Source: Rutpela maculata (lineage: Eukaryota > Arthropoda > Insecta > Coleoptera > Cerambycidae). From it: DNA of 64,000 nucleotides. Below are positions 1 to 11,438 of this stretch, piece by piece (positions within the stretch are counted from its first letter, which is position 1; every line of letters starts with the position of its first letter). Both the position numbers and the translations under genes were made by a program. The stretch covers positions 43,557,923-43,621,922 of the forward strand of contig OW386293.2 of the NCBI GenBank assembly GCA_936432065.2. The letters run 5' to 3'. The notes under the pieces are model-generated. The model worked only from the letters and a program-made list of their open reading frames with translations. It was not told the DNA's origin and made no database searches.

Positions 1-299
1 CGTCTGACACGTGTCTATACTACCCAATGTATTGTGTGTAAGATAGACCCAATCAGCGAAAACACCATCAAACGTGAATGTTTGTCCCGCGTTATTCGTA
101 GAATATAAATGTAGCCCTGGTGTTAATGTGCCGTCGACAAAAACTGCTAACATAGATAACAAATAATGGTTTAAATTAAAGTATACAAAAAGATGTTGAT
201 CTTAAATCTAAACATATTGTGCAGGATAATAATATGTCTGGGCATAAATAATTCTAAGATGGTAAATACTTGTACAGTATTTTTCATTAGGTGCGATAT

Positions 300-455
300 A
301 TAGGAATTTAATAAAAATACGTAAAGTTCCCATGTGAACGTAACACATTCTATACGACGCCGAATACCCAGTCCACAAACGTATTGTAGTTTGTAGACTA
401 ACCTGTTATGCCACACATTATCGAAGGCGCGTTCAATATCTAGTAGCAACTTGGA
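300..455 (-). pseudogene. non-LTR retrotransposon RT fragment (motif A)
   Basis: Read on the minus strand, the stretch near 380-449 gives LLDIERAFDNVWHNRLVYKL. This matches the reverse transcriptase motif A block of Jockey/I-group elements (LDIEKAFDxVWHxxL), with the first catalytic Asp inside LLDIERAFD. Only a few tens of residues downstream remain recognisable before similarity fades. It is a short relic with no partner domains in view; the rest of the element may lie outside the window or has decayed. Clade cannot be assigned from so little. Confidence 0.6.
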
Positions 456-554
456 TTGCGAGGAAATGCTTTAACCATTTCACCAACAGAGCTCACTACT
501 ACAATTGAATGTCTGTAATAGATATCACTCGAAATTTGTACTTCAACTGATTGA

Positions 555-955
555 TATATTATTATGAAATATTTATATTAGTAAAAATTATTAAAAAAAA
601 AAACATAGAGAATAACATTTTGCAAAATTTTATTTAAGTACAAGTTACAAAAATATATTTTTGTAAATTTAAATGATTAATAACTTTTTTATTTACTGAT
701 TGATTTTTTCAAAAACAATAGGGTTCTTCCTCTTGCTAACGTTAATTTACTTTCCAAATTTCAATACAATCGGACTTTTCTTTCTTAAGTTATCGTGCTT
801 ACAACGTGACGGACGGACAGACGGACATTTTGAAAGTTGTTCAGAATTCATAAAGATATGAAATTTTTTTCCCTATGAGCGATATTTACGGTTTTAGAAA
901 TGTGCCGATCAAAGGCAATACTCTTCGTTTTTGCGAAGAGTATAATAATATATGA
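555..955 (+). repeat. CTCTTCG-terminated repeat, partial copy
   Basis: This segment matches 44655-45080 on the same strand and 11245-11660 on the opposite strand. Shared landmarks in order are a run reading AATAGGGTTCTTCC, a track ending TCGTGCTTACAA, a GACGGACGGACAGACGG tract, and a terminal hairpin ACTCTTCGTTTTTGCGAAGAGT. The tRNA-like half present in the other two copies is missing, so this copy is truncated at its far end. Confidence 0.8.
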
Positions 956-959
956 ATAA

Positions 960-1788
960 CAGCTAGATTAGGTTAGGTTATGTTAGTTAGTAGGCTGTGT
1001 ACTACATAGAAAGGTTTTGTTGATCCTTTGAATATAGAGGTAAGGAAGGAGTACAGTTCAAATAAGAAGCGAAGGAAATGTATGTAGAATTTTGATCAAT
1101 GGTTGATCAATATGGCGGATAATCTTGGCATCGGTAACGTTTTTTGTAGTATTGGAGTTACTTTCTCTTCATGCAGAATTTTTTATGAAGGATAGAATTT
1201 TCTGATAACTCACTAACAAAAAAGTTTCCCATGTGGTGCGCACTTTCTGCCAGGCAAACAAATATATTTACTGTTAGACATTACAGAGATAAAAACGAAA
1301 TTTAAAATTTTAAAAACTATACACGTAAAATAAAATCTTCCAATACGGTTCTGCTCATTTAGTTAGAGCTCACTTCATCTCAGAAAACAGCTGTTTGTTG
1401 TTTTTCATACAAATGCGCGTTGCGGGCCAATATACTGCTAGGTAACTTTTACGCGATTTTTAAACAATAAATTACTTACTTCCGCGATACTTTGGCAACT
1501 TTTTATAATAAATATGTTAGAATTGTGTTTTAAATGCAGCCACTGAAACAGTATTGATGCAATTTGCATAATAACCTAAAAATTAGTTGTCCTAAATCTG
1601 GTATTTTTAATTTCTACTTTAGCACATACGATCTACACCAGTCTGCTCAATGATGAAATATAAACACAGCTGACACCGGAAAACAATTGTTTCAAATATA
1701 TTTTATTGCATAGTTAGCAGCAGCATTTTTATGTTCACGTAAACAATTTTATTTCGTAACTACTTTATTGCTGTTGGCACATTGAGCA
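960..1788. other. AT-rich DNA, nothing recognised
   Basis: No ORF, motif or clear repeat is recognisable. A short run near 970-985 resembles two or three units of the insect telomere motif TTAGG, but it is too short to mean anything by itself. Confidence 0.4.
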
Positions 1789-1811
1789 GTAGACTGCAAG
1801 GAGTAAGCCGC

Positions 1812-1945
1812 CAGTGGAAGTAGGTGTACAACCCACTGGAAGTTTGATGGAAGTATGTGGAAGTAGGTGGAAGTATGTGGAACTATGTGGAAGTATGTGG
1901 AAGTGCGTGGAAGTTTGGTGGAAGTAAGTGGAAGTATGGTGGGAG
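1812..1945 (+). repeat. GTGGAAGTA minisatellite, left subterminal
   Basis: About a dozen degenerate tandem copies of a 9-11 base unit GTGGAAGTATGT. The same unit recurs at 4272-4345, just inside the other end of the element, in the same rather than inverted orientation. Confidence 0.85.
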
Positions 1946-1979
1946 TATCTCAAATGTTGGTTGATGTTGGAAGTGCGGC

Positions 1980-2375
1980 AATATTGAAAATATTGAAAAT
2001 TATTGCAAAAACTTAACTCAAAAAACTCTAGCAAATAAGAAACGTAGCACAACAGATGCAAGTTCAGGTCAAGGATCTGACGAAGAAGTGAACGAGGAAG
2101 ACGAAGAATATATCGACGATGAGCAGGCAGTTATAAATGAAGATAATGACCATGGCTTGGCTCTTGACACAATCGATGACGAAATCGTAGGTAGTGATAC
2201 ATCTGATGATGTATTTGAAATTTCGCTTTTAAAAAATGCAGGGGAATCTTTGTTATTGAAAGATTATACAGACAGAGGCAAAGGAGGTAACTTTTATGTT
2301 AAGGGGCCATTTGTACGCGTTTTTATCAAGGACAAAATATCGGTTGTCAAAAAAGTTCATTGTGTTGGTTGTTAA
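1980..2375 (+). pseudogene. transposon ORF fragment, acidic segment
   Basis: An open frame through this stretch encodes a basic run (TLANKKRSTTDASS) followed by an acidic run (SDEEVNEEDEEYIDDEQ) and then a segment ending in FVRVFIKDKISVVKK before a stop. A basic-then-acidic stretch followed by a short beta-rich module of this kind is common near the C-terminal ends of insect transposon proteins. No DDE residues can be assigned and no start codon is obvious. The frame lies wholly inside the element bounded at 1800 and 4377. I do not recognise the family; it is treated as a broken piece of the element's own protein. Confidence 0.4.
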
Positions 2376-2736
2376 GCACAGAAAACCAAAGAGTAAGTTC
2401 CGATCGATTAAGAAAATTTATATGTGATAGTAAATCTGCGATCGAAATGTCGAAGAATCGAATGGTTGATCCCGTTGTAAAATTAGAGGGATGATTTAAG
2501 AATTGGTGACTGGTGCATATTCTACAACATTTCCCAAAATACTAGGAGTAAAATGCTCAATCAAATTGCGACAAATCCAGACTTCATCATTACACTTGTG
2601 GTCGAATTCTCTATTTTAAAGGTTCACGTAAAAAAAACCACTTCGGTAGAATCGGAAGCAAAGGGAATAGGATGCTTGTGTACTTGGTATACCATTCAAA
2701 ATGACGGAAAATTAACTCAGTCCTCGTCGTCTCGAT

Positions 2737-3096
2737 ATGAATTTTATAACACATTACAGATTTTCAATGCCAAATCCGTCTGTGATACTGGATGAAAAGA
2801 CTAATAGTATAAATTTGGTGCTGCAAAAACCAACCTTAAGTGACCTGCAGAGAGAAATTAATGGCTATTCTGAATATGGAAGTTCCGTAGCTATTTCCTC
2901 GGCGATTTCTGAATGTGAAAATTTCGCAATCGATCGTAACACGGCTTTCACGGACAATGGTGATACCCAGGGTGATACCTCGAGTGTTACAGACGACGAT
3001 GTGGACGCCTGGGAAGCCGACGATGACTCTGTGGAACATTGCAGCGAGGATTACGCTTCTTCCTTGGATTCTTCTGATGACCTTCCTCTTAGCTGA
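2737..3096 (+). pseudogene. transposon ORF fragment with acidic tail
   Basis: This 119-codon frame starts at a Met of uncertain significance and ends with a strongly acidic tract (SSVTDDDVDAWEADDDSVEH and onward to DSSDDLPLS). No enzymatic motif is visible. It lies between the frames at 1980-2375 and 3126-3425 and reads the same direction, so it is plausibly part of one ancestral transposon protein broken by frameshifts. A run of random low-complexity codons cannot be excluded. Confidence 0.35.
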
Positions 3097-3125
3097 GCTA
3101 GCCCCCCTTTCGAGCACATTCTTTA

Positions 3126-3425
3126 AATGACAAAAATATAGATATCAAAGTGTATCAACATTACTACGCTGTGTACTACGATGATTCGTGGTATATCGGC
3201 CGAGTTATTGAGATAATCGATGAATCCATGAGCAGAATAAAGTTTTTAAAGGAAGATCTACATCATTTTATTTGGCCGAAACATGACGATATTCAGCAAG
3301 TACAAAATAAATATATATATTATGGTCCGATAATATTACAGGGAGTTGGGCCATTCTCCTTAACAGAATCGGTGAGAGCCAGAACCATAAATGGTTTCAA
3401 AGATATTAAGAGAAAACTAAATTAA
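3126..3425 (+). pseudogene. transposon protein C-terminal Tudor/SH3-like module
   Basis: From 3126 the frame runs NDKNIDIKVYQHYYAVYYDD, then WYIGRVIEI, then RIKFLKED, FIWPKHDD and YYGPIIL, ending with a stop at 3425. The order AVYYDDxWYIGRV ... KFLK ... FxWPxxDD ... YGPI recurs in the C-terminal parts of many insect and other invertebrate transposon-associated proteins; it looks like a small beta-barrel resembling Tudor/SH3 folds (inference, not proven). It is the best-preserved coding piece of the element at 1800-4377. A polyadenylation-like AATAAA follows near 3550-3580. Confidence 0.55.
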
Positions 3426-3656
3426 GTAGCAGGCTGAAGTTCATTTACTTTAGCACTTCATGTTATAACCAAAGAAAAGGAAGACGTGTTATTTTTTTTT
3501 AAATTATATTAGAGCTAGTATTTTTACTTAATTGTTTTGTAGTTATAATAATAAAACTATTTAATGCATGTAAATAAAGTATTTTATTTAATTTGATGTC
3601 TATTACCTATCCCCTAGATTATCCCTATTACCAAATATAGAGTTCTTCACTCGCCC

Positions 3657-4141
3657 CGTTTTCACGATCGGCTCGTAACACATATTAAAAACGAATAAAC
3701 TTAGCGACTCAAACCAAACAAACAAACAAAAGCTCTTTTTTCCTAGGGTTGCCGTGTAATAGTTTTTCGAAATTAATTGGCCGCTGTATTTTATTATTTC
3801 GGTTTTTCGAGTGCTGCAGACATTTCGGGATATAGCATAGAATTTTGAGTATTTTTTATCAAATTGATAATATTTGGTATCATTGCAAAGCTAATATATA
3901 GGCACACTTCCCTCGTGTAACCGATTTTTTAATAAAGCCTATTTTAAATATCGGAATAAAATTGTAAACATGCGATATTATTGCATATTTTACTAATTAA
4001 TTCCCAATAATTACAAATTATATTCGAAAAACTATTACACGACTGCCCTAGGAAAGAAGGCTGGCTTTCAAATGCGTTTTCTTTTTTGTCGCTAAGTTTA
4101 TTCGTTTTTGAAATAAACGTTATGAGCCGAGCGCAAAAACT
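3657..4141. repeat. MITE-like element with ~110-bp inverted arms
   Basis: 3665-3775 and 4022-4134 are inverted copies of each other. Shared blocks include CGGCTCGTAAC, AACGAATAAACTTAGCGAC, TTTCCTAGGG and GTGTAATAGTTTTTCGAA. The ~250-base centre has no ORF. The length and long arms fit a MITE or small foldback nested in the 1800-4377 transposon. No clean target duplication was found. Confidence 0.75.
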
Positions 4142-4235
4142 AGGACTACATAAAGCGAGTTATGGACTCGCCTTATTTAGTCCTAATAATAATAACTACC
4201 TAATTATAATAATTAAAAAATTATTATTAGGTAGT
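4139..4235. repeat. two adjacent hairpins
   Basis: AGGACTACATAAAGCGAG (near 4141) pairs with CTCGCCTTATTTAGTCCT about 7 bases later, with two mismatches. Immediately after, ACTACCTAAT and ATTAGGTAGT bracket an AT-rich loop. They sit between the MITE-like repeat and the right-hand minisatellite. Confidence 0.6.
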
Positions 4236-4271
4236 TCCGAGGGTAGTTCAAAAGAAAGCTCGAAAGAAAGT

Positions 4272-4345
4272 TGAGGGAAATTTGGTGGAAGTATGTGGAA
4301 GTTTGGTGGAAGTAGGTGGAAGTTTTTTTAAAAGTGGAAGCAGGT
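4272..4345 (+). repeat. GTGGAAGTA minisatellite, right subterminal
   Basis: Five or six degenerate units of the array found at 1812-1945, in the same orientation, followed by the right inverted end at 4346-4377. Confidence 0.8.
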
Positions 4346-4388
4346 GTACACGATTTTTGCCGGCGGCTTACCCCTCCGTAGACTGCAA

Positions 4389-6265
4389 CGCTATGTAATA
4401 ATTATGTAGCAGACTCTTGAACAACAATTTACTTTCAATAGCAAAACTTTCCCAAATAGTGCTTTAATATAACTGTTTTATAAGAAATAGGAAACAACTA
4501 CAAAATAATTTGAATATATATTTATAACAGTGCTGAAAGTACTGCAGAAAGTTACTAAAAAACATCAGGAGTGGCTGCTCGCTGGAGCTCTTTAGAGGCC
4601 TCTGATGTATCCAGTGATGAAGATCGCCCCCTTGATTCCTTATTTTTAATATTACACAGAGTCACACACTTCTTACGACTAAAAATACAACGGTATTGCC
4701 TATATCTCTTGTTCGGGTTTCGTTCACGTTTTTCATCGAACCAATCTCGTGCCGCGACACAGTGGAGGCATTTTTAACTAGCGTCTAGAATACGTAACAA
4801 ACAAAATATTCATCGAGACTACGGTCGACAACTAATAGGTGCAAGTTAAAATATCTACAATTACACAGTAATTAAATTTTATAATTACTAAACGAAATTA
4901 ATTTTCAACACTGTTCATATTGTTGCTGTACCTTCTCTATTTTTGCACCCCCGCCGTCAGTCAGATATTGTAATTTGAAATAACAACAGTAACAAAACTA
5001 TTAGAAATGGTATAATAGCAGTCTAGTGCTATGGTTATCTTTTTTATGTGATCAATTCCAAGGAAAAAAGAAAAATAATAAGCATTTAAAATAATCATGC
5101 ATTAAAGTGTGATTTCCACAGAAATATAACGACCTCGTCCCTTCATCTAGCAGCTTACATATCAGCGTATACGCGGAAGATATGCACTATTAGACGATGA
5201 TTGCGCAGTGCATAAACCATCCTTCGTAGGGGACGTAAAGTAGTCAGTCCTTTTTCTTAAATGTTTTATTAAATGTTAAGCAAGTGAAAAATTCCTACTT
5301 TAAAATGAAGAGATTAGGCAAAATTTCTTGATCATCTGGTGGCGGCGATTAGCTTCAGTTTTGGAAATAGGTCGGAATTAAATAATTAATTAAGAAAGAA
5401 AGAAGTCGTAAAAAGATTGTCGACATAGAAAAAAATATTATACAAAAAAAAGTACAGTAACTGACGGCTTAAGTTCGGAATAATATTATATAAATTAGAT
5501 CTAGTTTTACTTTTTGACAATTTAATAGGAAATGCTTGAAAGAAACGTTTTTATATAGGGCAAGTATACAATTTTTTTAAATGATTTTAATAACATCTAA
5601 ACATAAAAACGGTTGACCCGTATTTTTTATTTTACTTTTTTAACGATATTGATATTATTTTAAAAAAATCATGAAGTTTAAACTGTGTTTAAACGGTTAG
5701 ATGTTGCTGGCAATTTTCGGGCTATTCTATTGGCTATGACATAATAGCGTAATCAGCAGATTCTAATTTGTGCTTGAACAGAGAAACAAGTGCTACGTTG
5801 CCATGTTTCGATAAATAATGTAAGATATTGTGTACTGCTATACGGAATCCTTTATAATATTACAATTCTATATTAGCAAGTTATTAATCAGCCTTAAAAA
5901 TATATAAAATATTTACTTACTGGGTATTTGAAACAGTGTTAAAAATGAATATTAAAATTTATTTCAGACAGTGCAGTAGCACACATTCTTTTTTAGAAAT
6001 GTGGCAACGTAGCTGGTTACTGTCAAATGTAAAGTGTTCCTGTTTTAGAGGTTATTACGCCAGTAAGTCAGCAAACTGCCTTGTTTCAAATCCACTCTGA
6101 TTTTAAGCATATTCATTTTACAATAAAACCAATAATAGTCGGTAAAATTACCTTGAAATTATATTTATAACATATTGATGGTAGCACAACAAAAAAAAAA
6201 ACAAAAAGCAAGACACACTGGAGCTAAGAAAGAAACAAATTTTGATTCTATTCTATGCAACTTTC
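4389..6265. other. AT-rich DNA, no gene recognised
   Basis: Open frames are short and featureless; one at 4571-4777 contains SSDEDRPLDSLF, which is too little to assign. A weak inverted match (GCTACGTTGCCATGTTTC near 5792, GAAATGTGGCAACGTAGC near 5997) suggests an old small foldback around 5785-6025. Confidence 0.4.
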
Positions 6266-6269
6266 CATA

Positions 6270-6806
6270 TAAATTGACAGTTTTTTATGTTATGGGGAAG
6301 TACAAATTACGATTTTAGCTTAAAAAAAGTGGTATTTTAAAACGGTTTTCGTCAAATACTCGAAAAATATTACATTTAGTGAAAAAATGTTAGAGACGAA
6401 TAAAAAAGCTACTAAAGTGGGAATGAATTGCATTCTTAATTCTGTAGAATTAATGGTTTTCGATATCTGTAAATATAAAGATGTAGTCTCAAAGTTTACA
6501 AGACGAAGTATTTAATTTAAATGTTACACATGTTACACAAAAGACTACTAGTGAAGCTTTCAAATGATTTTTTTGCTATTTCTGTGGCATAAAAAACAAA
6601 AATAATATGACAGGAGCAATGTGCTTCTTCACATTTTAAAAAAAAAACGTCGCCATTTTGTTATCGTAAGTATTCTACAATTAAAAAAAATACAATTCTC
6701 AAATACTGTTTTTCATTAATATATAACATATCCTAGACACTTACATTTTTCCGTCCGTTTACAACATTTGCTTTAGGAAAAAATTTAATTTTATGCTATA
6801 AAGGTA
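6270..6806 (+). repeat. single diverged unit of the 51-kb foldback family
   Basis: The order of blocks (ATTTTAGCTTAAAAAAAG, a stretch ending GTCAAATACTCGAAAAATATTAC, AACGTCGCCATTTTGTTA, a TTTGCTTTAGGAAAAAAT block, CTATAAAGGTA) matches 51240-51790 on the same strand with substantial divergence. It is one unit of the tandem found inside the 51108-52580 element. The palindrome at 6807-9009 interrupts it; the sequence resumes at 9021. Confidence 0.7.
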
Positions 6807-9009
6807 AGAGAATATTATTTAGGTATTATTCAAATCATAACTTACACACTTTTTTATTTATTATGAAAATACCTACTTTCTGTATATTGTTGCTCTAATC
6901 TGGGCACGCTAATATACTAGTTAGGTAAATACTTTAAAACACTTATTATTGGAGAACCAATCAAAACAACTACTCTCCTAGCTAATACTGACGAAGTATT
7001 GAATTACATGATAGGATTCTTAGCGTTTTAAAGAAAAAAAAAATTGAAAATACTTAAATCATTTATTTACATTTAGTCATTCACACTTTTTTTATTTAAT
7101 ATAAAATTATCTACTTTCTGTATATTGGTACCTTAACCGGGTCACGCTAATATACTACTTAGGAAAACACTTTAAAACGCTCATTATTGGAAAACCAATC
7201 AAAACAACTACTCTTCTAGCTAATACTGACGAAGTATTGAATTACATGATAGGATTCCTGGCATTTTAAGGCAAAAAAATATATTGAAAATACTTAAACT
7301 ATTTATTGAAATTCAGTCATTCACAACAATTATTATTGAACCTTACATTCTATTTCAACTCTAGAAATGTTGCACAAGTTTTTTCGAACTCGTTAGTTCT
7401 CAACAGTAGATTATAGAAACATTCATTCATTATTTACAAGCCTATTCTTGATTTATTTTTTACAATGAATTATTTTTTATTTATTTGCTTTTATCATGAT
7501 TAGAGAATATTATTTAGGTATTATACAAATCATAACTTACACACTGTTTTATTTATTATGAAAATACCTACTTTCTGTATATTGTTGCTCTAATCTAGGC
7601 ACGCTGATATACTAGTTAGGTAAATACTTTAAAACACTTATTATTGGAGAACCAATCAAAACAACTACTCTCCTAGCTAATACTGACGAAATATTGAATT
7701 ACATGATAGGATTCTTAGCATTTTAAAGAAAAAAAATATTGAAAATATTGAAATCATTTATTTACATTTAGTCATTCACACTTTTTTTTATTTAATATGA
7801 AATTATCTACTTTCTGTATATTGGTACCTTAACCGGGTCACGCTAATATATTACTTAGGAAAACACTTTAAAACACTCATTATTGGAAAACAAATCAAAA
7901 CAACTACTCTTCTAGCTAATACTGACGAAGTATTGAATTACATGATAGGATTCCTATAGAAAATAGATAATTTCATATTAAATTAAAAAGAAGTGTGAAT
8001 GACTAAATGTAAATAAATGATTTAAGTATTTTCAATATTTTTTTCTTTAAAATGCTAAGAATCCTATCATGTAATTCAATAATTCGTCAGTATTAGCTAG
8101 GTGAGTAGTTGTTTTGATTGGTTCTCCAATAATAAGTGTTTTAAAGTATTTACCTAACCAGTATATTAGCGTGCTCAGATTAGAGCAACAATATACAGAA
8201 AGTAGGTATTTCATAATAAATAAAAAAGTGTGTAAGTTATGATTTGCATAATACCTAAATAATATTATCTAATCATGATAAAGGCAAATAAATAAAAAAT
8301 AATTAATTGTAAAAAATAAATCAAGAATAGGCTTGTAAATAACGAATGAATGTTTCGATACTCTACTAATGAGAACTAACGAGTTCGAAAAAACTTGTAC
8401 AACTTTTCTAGAGTTGAAATAGAATATAAGGTTCAATAATAATTGTTGTGAATGACTGAATTTCAATAAATAATATAAGTATTTTCAATATATTTTTTTG
8501 CCTTAAAATGCCAGGAATCCTATCATGTAATTCAATACTTCGTCAGTATTAGCTAAAAGAGTAATTGTTTTGATTGGTTCTCCAATAATGAGTGTTTTAA
8601 AGTGTTTTCCTAAGTAGTATATTAGCGTGACCCGGTTAAGTTACCAATATACAGAAAGTAGATAATTTCATATTGAATAAAAAAAAGTGTGAATGACTAA
8701 ATGTAAATAAATGATTCAAGTATTTTCAATATTTTTTTTCTTTAAAATGCTAAGAATCCTATCATGTAATTCAATACTTCGTCAGTATTAACTAGGAGAG
8801 TAGTTTTGATTGGTTCTCCAATAATAAGTGTTTTAAAGTATTTACCTAACTAGTATATTAGCGTGCCCAGATTAAAGCAACAATATACAGAAAGTAGGTA
8901 TTTTCATAATAAATAAAAAAGTGTGTAAGTTATGATTTGCATAATACCTAAATAATATTCTCTAATCATGATAAAAGCAAATAAATAAAAAATAATTAAT
9001 TGTAAAAAA
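6807..9009. mobile_element. palindromic element of AT-rich ~690-bp units
   Basis: The left half (6807-7956) holds one full and one partial copy of a unit running from GAGAATATTATTTAGG to TTGCTTTTATCATGAT. The right half (7960-9009) is the inverted equivalent, so the whole is a near 2.2-kb palindrome with almost no spacer. CTATAAAGGTA occurs on both sides (6796-6806 and 9010-9020), while the related sequence at 51774-51784 has only one copy, which supports a target duplication. Each unit itself contains two related ~230-base sub-repeats with TGATTGGTTCTCCAATAA-type blocks. No ORF of note. The same units flank the gene-bearing element at 37075-40145. Confidence 0.78.
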
Positions 9010-9020
9010 CTATAAAGGTA

Positions 9021-10720
9021 TTTTTGTTATTTATTTCCACTTCTCTAATGTAATTTGTAGATACAAAATTTTGTGCTGTATAATAAGTGTGAAATTAGAC
9101 TAAGAACTTTGAAAACTCCATGATTATTAGTTTCAAAATTTGATTTACTTTGAATCAATTCTTTTGCAGACTTTCAGTTTTAAGTTTCTACAAAGCCCAA
9201 ATGAGCGCTACAAGATAAACTTTTACAATACAATTCAGTAAACAGTTTACTGCAAGTATGGCGCAGCACAAGCAAATATGCAAATGTTTCAGACATTCTC
9301 AAGTTGTTAATTTGTTTGCGCTCTTCTGTTAATTCTGTATGAAACCAAATCTACTTTAAACTGAATTATCATATTTAACACGATGTTGGAAACTGAAAAG
9401 TTAATAATGATCATTTTGAGAGGCGTTTTACTCAATTAAGGCTATTTTCTTATGTGAATCCATCTGGTTATCTGTAAAATGAGGCAATCATACACAGAAT
9501 TAGCTATCTAGTGGCATGGCAGTGGTAATGAAATATTATTTTACTTATAAATTTGATAATAGTCTGGTTTGCATGACAGCAGAATCTCTACGGGGAGGTT
9601 AAAATGTGTTTAACTTTATAGTTTGTCGAGAGCTATCACGAAAAAAATATAATCACGTTGAGAAATAATTAAGCGATTTCTTTCACTTTAAGTCAATATA
9701 CGGGTGAGCAGATATTTTAAAAATTCAACAGATATTTTTTTGAGCTCACCACAATATGATGCGTCATTGATTTATTTGGTAAAGAGTTGCTAATAATTTT
9801 ATTGGCTTTCCTGCAAAGTCAAAATTTTAATTGTATTAATCGAAGATTAATGATGGAGACATAAATTTTGAATCTTTAGCTCATTTTTTTATGAGAATTT
9901 ATAAAGAATCAACAACTTTCGATATTTTACCATTGAAGTGCAATATATTGCCGAGATTATTCCACGAGATCTTCATTTTTTGCTAAAAAAATGTGATCAG
10001 TTTTTGTTTTCATATTGGGCAGAAATTTTTGCTCTCTTGCATGTTTTCGTCGTCATTTTCGAAAATACTCCGATATTTCCGTTGTTAGAATTACCTAATT
10101 CACACAAAAACTTATGAGTTGAAGATCAATAAAACAGAAACTTTGATTTACCTTCATCAGTATCGTCCTCAGATTCTGTCAAAATGTTAGCTTATAATAA
10201 AATTAGTAATAGTTTTTGACTTTTTTGTGTCTAATAAGTTTGCTAATATCGATGTTGTGTTTCATATTAATGTGGCTCATAATATTGACGTCTATTGATT
10301 TCTCAGAGAAGCAGTTTATTTTCAGAAAACGTAACCACCACTCTTTTTCTTGTTGCACCATACAAAAAATAAGTATTATGCTTCGATATTGACAGAAATA
10401 ATCATAAAATAGCAGAATTGGCAACTTCTGCAATACGTATCTTCACTGTCATTCTATAAGACACTTATTGTAGAGTTCAGTAGCTACTAAATAATGTGTT
10501 TATCCTTACCCGGCTAATGTTCAGTTTGGGTCATAGATCATTCGATTATTTCGTTGTTATGATCATTTAAAATTTTACATGGGTTACCAGTATCTCTGAA
10601 TTAAAGCCAAAATGCATTACTTGGGCACCAAAAAGTCTATACTATGCAACTGCTCTAATCCAGTTTTGATAAATCTACTCAAAATATTTAATATTACTCG
10701 GGGAACCCTCCCTAGCTGTA
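9021..10720. other. AT-rich DNA, no gene recognised
   Basis: Scattered short frames without motifs. No repeat shared with the rest of the window was noticed apart from the first few bases, which continue the unit interrupted at 6806. Confidence 0.4.
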
Positions 10721-11025
10721 CGTACACCCCCCCCCCTCCAATATTTTTCATAAAGATTAAAGCTTAAGGAATAATTTTAGACATGTCCTAAGAAAAAAAA
10801 ACTGGCTGTACTTTCAAACTGTCGGCCATATGGTGAAAAAAATTGGTGCAAATGTTTTTGTCATTTAACACAAAAACTAAAAAAAAGGTGGAGAAAAACT
10901 TTCTGCACAAAAAACAAAGTGCATGTAATTTTCCACAATTTTTTTCCCATACAATATTTGGATAGGAGTTGCCGTTTTCGAGATAAATGTTTGCAAATTA
11001 TGCGCTATCCAATCTGGGATCAAAG

Positions 11026-11203
11026 GACCCCGCACACAATACATGGGTTTTGCGGCTCCGGTCAAATTTCGTAAAACTCTGGGAGATAGTAATTCACAGT
11101 GAGTAGGAAAAAAGTCTAAATGGACGCGAAGCTCCAAACCCCATTGGTTCCGAGATAAGACCAGCTGAAGCTCTAGAAACCACCCCTACCAAACCACAAG
11201 CTA
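11026..11203. repeat. inner inverted arm, left
   Basis: Inverted match to 12664-12838, including CCCCGCACACAATACATGGG, CCGGTCAAATTTCGT, CGCGAAGCTCCAAACCCC and AAGACCAGCTGAAGCTCTAG. Confidence 0.85.
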
Positions 11204-11243
11204 ATCCACCTAACCCTGGGAACAGCGAGTTTAGTCGCTTATT
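11160..11243. repeat. first (interrupted) unit of ~140-bp tandem array
   Basis: Reads AAACCACAAGCTAATCCACC, then CCCTGGGAACAGCGAGTTTAG, and stops at TCGCTTAT where the CTCTTCG element is inserted. The array resumes at about 12035. Confidence 0.7.
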
Positions 11244-11368
11244 ATACTCTTCGCAAAAACGAAGAGTATATTGTATTTGATCGGCACATTTCTAAAATCG
11301 TAAATATCGCTCGTAGAGAAAAATTTTTCATATCATTGTGTTAGTGAACGAATTCTGAACAACTTTCA

Positions 11369-11438
11369 AAATGTCCGTCTGTCCGTCCGTCCGTCCGTCC
11401 GTCCGTCCGTCTGTCTGTCCGTCTGTCCGTCCGTCACG
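11369..11438. repeat. GTCC/GTCT tetranucleotide array
   Basis: About 17 units of GTCC with some GTCT. The equivalent places in the other family copies (about 812-826 and 44925-44946) have only 3-5 units, so this copy is expanded. Confidence 0.9.

Larger units (their letters stand above)
1800..4377 (+). mobile_element. DNA transposon with GTAAGCCGCC inverted ends and 11-bp TSD
   Basis: The same 11-mer GTAGACTGCAA sits immediately outside each end (1789-1799 and 4378-4388). The ends are inverted: the left reads GGAGTAAGCCGCCAG and the complement of the right reads GGAGGGGTAAGCCGCCGG. A GTGGAAGTA minisatellite lies just inside both ends. The ~2.58-kb body holds broken ORFs with acidic tracts and one conserved C-terminal-like segment. 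A TSD of 9-11 bp is typical of Mutator-like elements, but no MULE transposase core is visible, so superfamily is open. A long-armed MITE-like repeat is nested near the right end. Confidence 0.72.

Noticed and set aside
970..986. TTAGG-like units suggesting telomeric repeat
   Set aside because: Only two clean units; chance occurrence in AT-rich DNA is likely.
1765..2061. 98-codon minus-strand frame with His/Ser/Thr-rich repeats
   Set aside because: It is the antisense of the GTGGAAGTA minisatellite.
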